Of a stretch of DNA of 26,540 nucleotides, positions 19,778 to 26,540 are shown piece after piece. Source of the DNA: Saccoglossus kowalevskii (lineage: Eukaryota > Hemichordata > Enteropneusta > Harrimaniidae). Each line of letters begins with the position of its first letter. Position 1 is the stretch's first letter. The notes below the pieces were generated by a model. That model saw only the letters and a program-made list of their open reading frames with translations. It made no database searches and was not told where the DNA came from. Location: the NCBI RefSeq assembly GCF_000003605.2, contig NW_003133345.1:635525-662064 (forward strand). Direction: 5' to 3'. The translations under genes were made by a program, and so were the position numbers.

Positions 19778-19927
19778 CATATGACACGGTGGGGGTGTGT
19801 ACAAATCCTCAGCAGACGCTGGCTTATTCCTCAGCTCCTGAGAGCGAGGTTATTTGTAGATATGTTGGCGATCGCCGCTGTGTTTGCGGAAGTACTATGG
19901 GAGATTGCATGATGGGAGTGAAGATAA
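19778..19927 (+). CDS. candidate cysteine-rich exon, family unknown
   Basis: 150 bp between a strong acceptor (GTCATTTCTTATTACAG) and a donor (ATAA|GTAAGAT). The open frame is phase 1-1 and encodes YDTVGVCTNPQQTLAY then VICRYVGDRRCVCGSTMGDC, with five cysteines. Phase 1-1 cysteine-rich exons are typical of extracellular modules, but I recognise no domain. The GC-richer patch with GCGGAAGT (ETS-like) means it could instead be a promoter or 5' exon. Confidence 0.3.
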
Positions 19928-19950
19928 GTAAGATAATTTTAAAAAAGTGA

Positions 19951-22570
19951 AAACTAGAGTGACTGTGAAATAAAGGTTGGTTTTAAATATAAAATATCAT
20001 GGAATCTGGATGAAATAATGAAAGGAAATTGAACGGGTATGAAAGGGGAGTAAATGTGGGAAGGATGCAAGGTCAGAATCCGGGGGTCAAAATACGTCAC
20101 AATACATCCATCATCATCCATCGTTGTCAACAACTATGGATGCGGTAAAAGTCTTGATTTACAGTTTGTGTGAATGGCCGGGGAAAAAAATTCATGCATA
20201 TTCTGTGCTTCAGTAACAGTATTTGCTGCCTTTTTGTGCAATGGAAATTAATTCAAGAAATGCTGTCAAAGGATATTTCCTTCTAGTAAACAAAACAACC
20301 CTGAGATGTTTATCTTGAGAAATTGAGAAGACAAAAATCTCTTGGGACAGTCGTTGTTGTGAAACAATGGACATACTTCTCCAGGGTATCAAGGGTAGTT
20401 TTGATTATTAGAAGAGGGAAATTGCTGCTTTATGGAAGAGCAAATTTCAATGTCATTGGCTACAGTAATTCTAAATCGATGTTGGTTTTAATTGGTGTTA
20501 CCTGGTGTAGAAGTAATAACATTACGATGTTTTCGAGTTTAATAGTAAATTATTAATATTAAGAAATTAATAGTAAATGGTAGATTCCCTTTTGAATAAC
20601 ATAAACCAGTCTAACGTGGTTGACAATGAAATTCTAACAGCAAGGCAATTAGGACAAATTAATAAAAATATACAAACATCATTTATATCAACTTGGAAAA
20701 GTTAATTACGTAACGACAATCAATCAAAACAAAATGAAATATAAATAATTAATAACATACAGAGAATTAAAAAAAACAATTTTGCTTTTGAAACCTACCT
20801 TATTACCCTGCAAAATATTGAGATGCGCGAAAATTTAAATAATTCCGCTTCAGTGACCATAACTTGAAAACTGAGACCGACAGATACAACGGAATACTCC
20901 TTGCTAATAGATTATCTTTTTATTGTATAATAATTTAGTCTTAATATTTTCTTTCTCTGTTACAGTAATGTATTAGCTTAGTGTTTTGTATGTTTTTATT
21001 TTATTTTATTTATTTTTGTTTTTAACCTTTTATTTGTAGCCATTGCCAATCCCTCCCGGGAATGCGTTAGTGTTAATAAAATTAATATTATTTAATTAAT
21101 GATCTCGCACATTAGTGATTGGCTAGTTGAAGAGATTTTTAAATGGGCTACTCCATAGAAGTATTCGCCGTGACTCAAGACTTTTTATTCGGGTTTATAC
21201 AACGCTTACATGTTACTATCAGGAAGGTTTAATGTCTTGTTTGTATTTGCACAATTTGAAAGGGGGGGTTATTTTTAAAATGTACTAGTATATGGGTGGT
21301 TGTATGCATATTGAACTATACAAAACTTGAATTATGTCACCAAACTGTACGTATGCAATTGTAAGATTATATTTCTGATATACTCGAAGTGAATCTCAGC
21401 ACTGCGCTTTTTATAAGTGTTATGGCTCGGTTAATAAACTGTACAGAAAATCACAGACTTTCATTATTTTTTGTTCATAATTTTTCTAAATCTCAGTTTT
21501 TATTGTTCATAATTATTTACAGCAATAACACTTTTTTTGTTGTGAAACCATTTCCAGTTATTATGATTGTGTACATGAAAGCTTTGTCCCACATAATAAG
21601 ACATGTATGGATATGTGCGAGTATGTTTCATGGGTTAATAGGCCACTTCTTTATATCCCACAATGTCTAGTAATTCTAAACAACTATTTTGCAAAATTTG
21701 CGTAGCCTTGCTTCTACTCCCATATTGTCCTTAATAGTGAAGGTTAATCCAGATATATTGTAAATTATACAGAGGTAACACTACAATACATTTCCTATAC
21801 ATTCCCTGATATTACACAACAGCCTTTGTGCTGAGGCAGTTAAGGTTCACAGCCATCACCAGTTCTCTTGTTAGCTGTTGTATATATCTGGTAGCGTCGC
21901 TTATGTGTAGGCTTCGAATAAGAAGGCAATGTTCAGCACTATTAATAGAAAGCATTTAGTATGAAACGCCGGAATCACGTATATTCATTCTTGATTTCCC
22001 CCCCCCCCCCATTCTGTTCATTGTGGTTATTTGAAGACTGTGAACGCTTTCTATCATACTAAACTGGTCACCAAATTTAACAACAGCTTTCTCGTTATAC
22101 AATCATCGGGGCGGACATCTGGGCATTTTCTACCGCATCGATTGCATACAGCGCCACCAGTGGCTGTTCCCATCTTCATGCGTCCAGTAAACGTAATCGT
22201 TCAGTTCATCAGCACAAATCAGTAGCTCGGCGGGAGATAATTATTTTTATGCAGATGATGTGTTGTGTCACTGACCGAGGTCGACGTCTTGATCGTACCA
22301 TTCATAGCACGCAGTTAATGCTTGATGAACAACCCGCTTACTTTCATCAACATTTTCCTGTGATCTTTGGGTTACAAATGGCGATGGGGAATTGTATAAT
22401 TTGGATTGTTCTACTACTAGTATGTCATTTTGTGTGTGTTTTACACATAGAAAGGATTGGTTGGTTCTGAAATATTCAGAAAATCTTCGGCTGCTTGATA
22501 AAGGTCATTGACACTTGACTGTTCATTTGCCTTGTTAGTGTTTTAATACATAAGCAAATGAACGAGTTCT
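19951..22570. other. AT-rich non-coding region
   Basis: About 2.6 kb with no gene that I can support. It contains a G run near 21260, a C run of 13 near 22000, and a short fragment of R2 at 22098-22135. The frame at 21389-21670 is AT-rich, begins without an ATG and has no motif. Confidence 0.4.
22098..22135. repeat. R2 fragment (left part)
   Basis: TACAATCATCGGGGCGGACA followed by TCTGGGCATTTTC matches the left edge of R2 copy 2 at 17265-17298. This suggests where the R2 element begins; the rest is absent here. Confidence 0.55.
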
Positions 22571-22573
22571 GTA

Positions 22574-22941
22574 TTCACTGAATGCAATTTACCAGTTTAA
22601 TACAGTGACATTCTGTTTTCACTGAATTAGATTGTACCAATTATAGTGATATTTATTTTCACTGAATAAAATGTACCGGTTACAGTAACATTTCTCTGCA
22701 ATCACTGAATTAAAATTCACTGAATTAATTTCTACCTGTCCAGTTATAGTGACACTTCTCTGTGTTCACTGAATTAATTTGTACCAGTTATAGTGATACT
22801 TCTCTGTGTTCACTGAATTAATTTGTACCAGTTATAGTGACATTTCTCTGTGTTCACTGAATTAATTTGTACCAGTTATAGTGACATTTCTCTGTGTTCA
22901 CTGAATCGAACCAGTTGTAGTGACACTTCTCTGCGTTCACC
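22574..22941. repeat. 44-bp minisatellite, about eight to nine units
   Basis: Unit of the form TTCACTGAATTAATTTGTAC then CAGTTATAGTGACACTTCTC and TGTG. Units start near 22574, 22618, 22658, 22716, 22765, 22809, 22853 and 22897, with one truncated unit near 22702. The central 44-bp units (22765-22896) are almost identical, and the outer ones are diverged, as in an array that expands from its middle. Confidence 0.92.
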
Positions 22942-23121
22942 GTTGTGTCGTCACCGGAAGCGCTGTCCCAGCACAGACGGTGTAGAAGACGCCGAACTGC
23001 AGTGTCAATGCTGCATTCACTGCACATCTAACAATCGGGCCAATCAGAGAACAGCTTGTTTTGACAGGTTTGTCAACGTATCAAATTGTGCCTTCTATAT
23101 ATGCTTCGACTCAACTACTCC
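22942..23121. other. 180-bp unrelated segment interrupting the minisatellite
   Basis: GC-richer, non-repetitive DNA between the last regular unit and an isolated unit at 23122. It includes CGGAAGCGCTGTCCCAGCAC and a TATATATGCTTCGACTCA stretch. No terminal repeats clear enough to define a transposon. Confidence 0.5.
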
Positions 23122-23171
23122 GTGTTCACTGAATTAGGTATTAAAATGGTACTAGTTTAATGACACCCGTC
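23122..23171. repeat. detached diverged unit of the 44-bp minisatellite
   Basis: GTGTTCACTGAATTAGGTAT, then TGGTACTAGTTTAATGACA, corresponds to one unit of the array ending at 22941. Confidence 0.7.
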
Positions 23172-23492
23172 TTGTGACTTCAGAATAAATTATGTTTATA
23201 GGTACTAGTGACTTTTCCCTGATATACATGATAATAAATGGTGGGTAAAAAAAAATCAGGAGACAGTGGAGTAGTAACACTCAACATTAGAGATGAACAG
23301 ACATCGCTGTACAAACAATCCCGGTTTCTGACAAAAAAAAGGCTTATGAATTCTGCAGTGAGCGGATCCAGTCCATCCCGGATCGGTGTACTAGTACGTG
23401 AGCATAAGCCCCGCTCACTGTTTACTGCATCCAGTGACGCCAAACTGTTGACGATAAATTTAGAACTGGTTCCGACCCACTGAATGTGGTTT

Positions 23493-23535
23493 GTACATAT
23501 AGCCGGCTGAATTCCGACTCACGCAGTATACTACG
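23493..23535 (+). promoter_or_regulatory. core promoter/leader of small HSP gene B
   Basis: TAGCCGGCTGAA (23500-23511) and CAGTATACTACGT (23524-23536) match the corresponding bases around the start site of gene A (14957-14968, 14981-14993). The TATA box of gene A is replaced by TACATATAG, and no TTCnnGAAnnTTC element is visible in the preceding 200 bp. The nearest candidate, GAACTGGTTC, has wrong spacing. Confidence 0.5.
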
Positions 23536-23616
23536 TGGTTGTTGCTACTGCTAGTCATATTTTAACACAACACAACGCAACACAAGCACTTAATCTCAGA
23601 CTGAGGGGTTTCCAAG

Positions 23617-24270
23617 ATGTCGTGTCGCATGTTCCCCACGTTTCGAATGGCTCGACATATGGGCCGTGGCCGTAAGATGCATGAAGTCATGAATGAATCG
23701 CAGTGGCCTCGTTGGAGATCGGACCCATGTCCACGTCAGTGGGCAGATATGCCCCGGCGTCGATTACTCGACGAGACATTTGTCTGCATGGAAGACATGG
23801 TGAACGAGCGTCCATTGATGTCCTCGTTCGCTCGTTGTCGCAACAGAATACGCCCAGCACGCTGGTTTGTAGAAAAGATGGAAGGTAAACGTGAAACTGC
23901 ATCGGAAGGTGAACCCAATAACATTGGCGAAAATGAAAATAAATTTGAGGTAGCGATCGATCTTGCTCATTTCAAACCTGAGAATATCGAGGTTCGGTTG
24001 CTTGGCAACCGTCTCCGGGTTCGCGCTATACAGGAAGATACAGGTAAAGAGGGATACCGCGAGTATTGTCAGAACTACGAACTGCCAAAAACTGTTGACA
24101 TCGAAGCTCTGACGTCAAAATTGACAAATGAAGGTACGTTGACATTAGAGGCGCCTTTGATGGACGCGCAAAATCCTTACGCCCGAACCATACCCACCAT
24201 AAGAGAGGTTCCACTGGAAGTAGAAACGGAAAAAGTACAGGATAGTACTGATAAACCTGAAGACAAATGA
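23617..24270 (+). CDS. small heat shock protein B (alpha-crystallin domain), paralogue of A
   Basis: 217 residues, intronless. It shares MFPTFRMAR near the N-terminus and has an alpha-crystallin domain at about 107-170: NKFEVAIDLAHFKPENIEVR, GNRLRVRAIQEDTGKEGYRE, LPKTVDIEALTSKLTNEGTL, TLEAPLMD. Same chaperone role inferred as for gene A. Compared with A, the loop lacks a three-residue insertion (REYCQNYE versus REYMEYCQNYD), the C-terminal I-x-I position reads IPT (182-184), and the tail has a single short acidic segment in place of the 17-residue duplication; both end KPEDK. The N-terminal region is much more diverged than the domain. The start is chosen by alignment with gene A and the shared leader. 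It is transcribed in the same direction, about 7.8 kb downstream of A. A stress role is likely, but its promoter lacks the clear HSEs of A. Confidence 0.93.
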   Translation: MSCRMFPTFRMARHMGRGRKMHEVMNESQWPRWRSDPCPRQWADMPRRRLLDETFVCMEDMVNERPLMSSFARCRNRIRPARWFVEKMEGKRETASEGEPNNIGENENKFEVAIDLAHFKPENIEVRLLGNRLRVRAIQEDTGKEGYREYCQNYELPKTVDIEALTSKLTNEGTLTLEAPLMDAQNPYARTIPTIREVPLEVETEKVQDSTDKPEDK

Positions 24271-24374
24271 ATGACATGATTTGAAGACAATAGAGGAAGA
24301 AAGGAGATTCCTCATACTATTTTAAAAAGATTTGTTTTTTTGGTATCATTTTATCTCTCCATATTTTCAATGTC

Positions 24375-24765
24375 ACGCTTACTAGGCCTTGCTAAAAAAT
24401 AGAACCGTCAAATCGTATGCAAGGAATCACGTGATGACAATTCGTACAGACGATAACGACATTTTAAATCCCCAACTGTGTCACTTTGCTGTGATTTGTT
24501 TTGAATCCCAACTTTTTTTTGCCAGAGCAAAGGCCTGGAGAAATTTTCGCATTTTCACAACAGTTATAAATAAATAGCTGTGGCTATTTTAGTTTTTGTT
24601 TATATTTTTGTTTGTCCGAAGCGACGGCCTTCATGAATAGTTAATCACATGACGTAGTGACGTCATTAAAAAAAAACGCTATTGTTTACTATCTACCACG
24701 TGTGTAAAGTCGAAGTCCTTTCCTGACAGTCGTAACGACCACAACCCAGTGTCGCATGATATTGA
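24375..24765. other. extra segment within the 3' region of gene B
   Basis: The 3' flanks of A and B align just after the stop (ATGAATGAC) and again at GGGAATTTACTTTAGAATAA. Between these points gene B has about 350 bp more than gene A, probably an insertion. It contains TGACGTAGTGACGTCATT (24650-24667), which is CRE-like. No insertion boundaries can be fixed by eye. Confidence 0.5.
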
Positions 24766-24783
24766 AATGGGAATTTACTTTAG

Positions 24784-24789
24784 AATAAA
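24784..24789 (+). terminator. poly(A) signal AATAAA of small HSP gene B
   Basis: AATAAA in the same context as the gene A signal (TTTACTTTAGAATAAA), but about 515 bases after the stop because of the extra 3' segment. A second AATAAA lies near 24946. Confidence 0.55.
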
Positions 24790-25065
24790 TATAAAATACA
24801 GCAGATCTAATTAGACCTGATAATATTCTGGTAACTACTCTTTTTCTAATATGTTATACTAATGTGTGTTACTGTCAAAAATTGTATTGTGATTTTATTT
24901 ATTTTTCCTATTTACCATGCTGTATCAAAAGACGATTCAGTCGTTTAATAAAGTTATTGTTATTATTAGTAATGACGTTATTGTTATTATTATTAATGAC
25001 GTAACATTTTGTTGTTAGTAGTTCCTTGTGTGATACCCGGGTGTAGTGTGCCCTCTATTAAAATC

Positions 25066-25137
25066 GTAATGACGCGCCACTGACGCACAAACTCAAAGCG
25101 CGTTGCTAAAACGCAACTAGTTGTGCGTCAGTATTAC
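25066..25137. repeat. perfect 12-bp inverted repeat with outer and inner arms
   Basis: ACTGACGCACAA (25079-25090) pairs perfectly with TTGTGCGTCAGT (25121-25132), enclosing 30 bp that can form a small inner stem (GTTGC/GCAAC). Outside it, GTAAT and ATTAC also pair across a 9-base bulge. It could be a cruciform, a very short MITE or a structured transcript. Confidence 0.75.
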
Positions 25138-25150
25138 TTGTATGTCATAT

Positions 25151-25228
25151 TACAACATCATCAATGTGTGCAAAGCATTAATAACTTTGGGATTCGCAAT
25201 GTTTTGTTCCCTATGGGTTCTACGCGAC
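25151..25228. repeat. dispersed repeat R3, copy 2
   Basis: Aligned with 18092-18161; see copy 1. It is followed at once by the block shared with the gene A flank. Confidence 0.6.
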
Positions 25229-25236
25229 AAATAGCT

Positions 25237-25325
25237 TGACATGTATGTATGAGTAGGCCCTCGCCGACCGAACGGCATCAGACTTCACTGTGTTGGGGTT
25301 GGAGCACCGCGGAGGGCGCAACTCT
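25237..25325. repeat. duplicated flank shared with gene A side
   Basis: CTTGACATGTA, TCACTGTGTTGGGG and TTGGAGCACCGCGGAGGGCG match 16842-16915 in order, placing homologous DNA downstream of both small HSP genes. Confidence 0.6.
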
Positions 25326-25339
25326 AGCGACTCGTCAGG

Positions 25340-26190
25340 CTATACGTCGTTTAATACTAAGTGTGGTACGAACCCTGGAGGGAAACCCTGAAATCATTTG
25401 CAGACTAAAACGGGGATGTTTTATTATAGCATCTCCAGTTTTCTTTCGAATACGTTGATTTTGTAAATTTACGAATTCTTCGTAAAATATTAAGAACGTA
25501 TTGTTCAGTTCATTCCATACACGCTTACAGTTTGGTGATACGGGTGTGTGGCTCAATGTGAACCCCATTATAGACCAGGCATTTCTCCTAAAAATATATC
25601 TCATTATAATAAACTAAAATACTGCCATTTGAGGTATCCAAGATACATTATATAGCATTTGTGTAGGGATAATATGATTTTGTTGTTAAGAAAAAGTAGC
25701 AACTCTGAGAAGTACAATTAAAAAAAGGATATTATTATATATTCTAGACACCTGAACAACTTGAAGCTGGATTGGGTGACTTATTAGATCTTAATGCACG
25801 CAAACCCATACCCCTATATTCAAACAATTAAAAACAAAGCCGGAAGTATGTCCCAACCCTGAGGTGCGACACGCCCCCATAATGTAAAGTGTTCCCCTGG
25901 AACCCGGCAATGAAATAGGACAAAATACCATTTATAGCGGTACGATCACGGTACCATCATATTGTAACGCGAGATATATATACGTGGGGCTCACACACGG
26001 ATGACGGGTTAAAAATTCCTCTCATTATTGTAACATTCAGTAACGTAGCAGCCAGCTGCAGAGAATTCGAAACTCGTCTTTCCAATTTACCCCCACCTCT
26101 GATCCTAACTTTAACCCGACCCCTACCCCCTATTGCCCCTCAAATTGTAGTATATGTCCCTCATGAGAACTCCTATTGTTATGTAGATGG
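25340..26190. other. intergenic DNA, no gene supported
   Basis: Mixed AT-rich and moderately GC-rich sequence. A possible short terminal exon at 25748-25831 (TPEQLEAGLGDLLDLNARKP, then a stop after seven more residues) follows an AG with a poor pyrimidine tract; I do not call it. Confidence 0.35.
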
Positions 26191-26196
26191 GCATAT

Positions 26197-26300
26197 AAGT
26201 AAGTAAGTAAGTAAGTAAGTAATTAATTCTTTATTGCTATCGTATCCCATTTGAGATCTTGACATAAAATACAATAAAGTCAAAAACATGTAATAAAAAA
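26197..26300. repeat. (AAGT)6 microsatellite with adjoining repeat tail
   Basis: Six AAGT units (26197-26220) are followed by AATTAATTCTTTATTGCTAT, CGTATCCCATTTGAGATC, and ACATAAAATACAATAAAGTC with a nearby A run. The layout resembles that at 2345-2410 (tetranucleotide array, an ATCCC motif, A-rich DNA), which suggests 3' ends of related retroelements. Confidence 0.45.
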
Positions 26301-26540
26301 AAATGAAAATAAAAGGAAATACTAAAAATACTGTAAATGAATGAAATAAATACATATCTCACAATAAGAGATAAATGAATAATTGTAATATAATGTAAAT
26401 AAATGTAAATCTGTGTTTTGTGGGAGTTTTTTGAGGCAGCTGGTACTGAAGTTATTGTTTGATTTTTTGCTCCCTAAGCATAAAGCAAGTATAAATGTGT
26501 TTTGAAACGTCTTTAATTATGTGATCGTTTTTATTATTTA
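26301..26540. other. AT-rich DNA at window end
   Basis: Runs of ATAAATGAAT/TGTAAAT type low-complexity sequence. No feature recognised. Confidence 0.4.

Noticed and set aside
19598-19783. Stop-free frame of about 59 codons between the two candidate exons
   Set aside because: No ATG start or splice signals that fit, and composition is not clearly coding.
21389-21670. 93-codon hydrophobic plus-strand frame
   Set aside because: Begins at GTG, not ATG; hydrophobicity follows from AT-rich DNA.
22903-22912. GGTTCGATTC on the minus strand, matching a tRNA box B
   Set aside because: Produced by point changes in one unit of the 44-bp minisatellite; no box A or cloverleaf can be drawn.
22574-22941. 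Regular repeats that might suggest a CRISPR array
   Set aside because: Direct tandem units with no unique spacers, in a eukaryotic context; it is a minisatellite.
25748-25831. Possible terminal exon (TPEQLEAGLGDLLDL...)
   Set aside because: Open to a stop after an AG, but the upstream tract is purine-rich and no partner exon is known.

Overview
The window looks like a piece of an animal nuclear genome, probably a marine invertebrate; a lophotrochozoan such as a mollusc or brachiopod is my low-confidence guess. The reasons are AT-rich non-coding DNA, canonical GT/AG splice sites, an intron of about 6.2 kb, metazoan-specific protein families (a SOCS4/5-type SH2 + SOCS-box protein and a GRXCR1-type glutaredoxin-like protein), and many short dispersed repeats, MITE-like elements and minisatellites. 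There is one assembly gap of Ns (13398-14089). I see no bacterial, phage or CRISPR features.

Layout. (1) 1-6899, minus strand: the 5' part of a GRXCR1-like gene. Coding exon 1 (6899-6468) ends in phase 0 and joins in frame to a glutaredoxin-domain exon (306-70) across a large intron. The intron holds a 31-bp minisatellite, a (TTTA)n-anchored repeat tail and a clear Tc1/mariner-type MITE. The rest of the gene lies beyond base 1. (2) 6900-12150: intergenic DNA with a 27-bp minisatellite, a dispersed repeat (R1), a possible small first exon, and a composite element at 10998-11956 with a hairpin at each end. (3) 12166-12843, minus strand: an intronless SOCS4/5-class gene with an unusually short N-terminus. 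(4) The gap. (5) 14872-15945: small heat shock protein gene A, with a heat-shock element, TATA box, intronless CDS and poly(A) signal. (6) 16000-19100: repeats, including a strongly diverged tandem array of about 140 bp period and second copies of R1, R2 and the element ends seen upstream of SOCS. (7) 19448-19927: two splice-bounded candidate exons that I cannot assign. (8) 19950-22570: AT-rich DNA with little recognisable. (9) 22574-23171: a 44-bp minisatellite interrupted by about 180 bp of unrelated DNA. (10) 23493-24898: small heat shock protein gene B, a diverged tandem copy of A that keeps the core-promoter/5'UTR and 3'UTR similarity. (11) 24900-26540: a strong inverted repeat, further duplication homology with the flank of gene A, and an (AAGT)n-anchored repeat tail.

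The genes do not form a pathway. The biologically strongest unit is the pair of intronless small HSP genes produced by a local duplication of about 2 kb. Gene A has a perfect three-unit HSE and a TATA box, whereas gene B has the same transcription-start region but no HSE I can find and a degraded TATA. This suggests regulatory divergence. I found no convincing new multi-gene system. The most unusual structures are the hairpin-ended element with its short relative, the diverged satellite beside gene A, and the N-terminally short SOCS gene.
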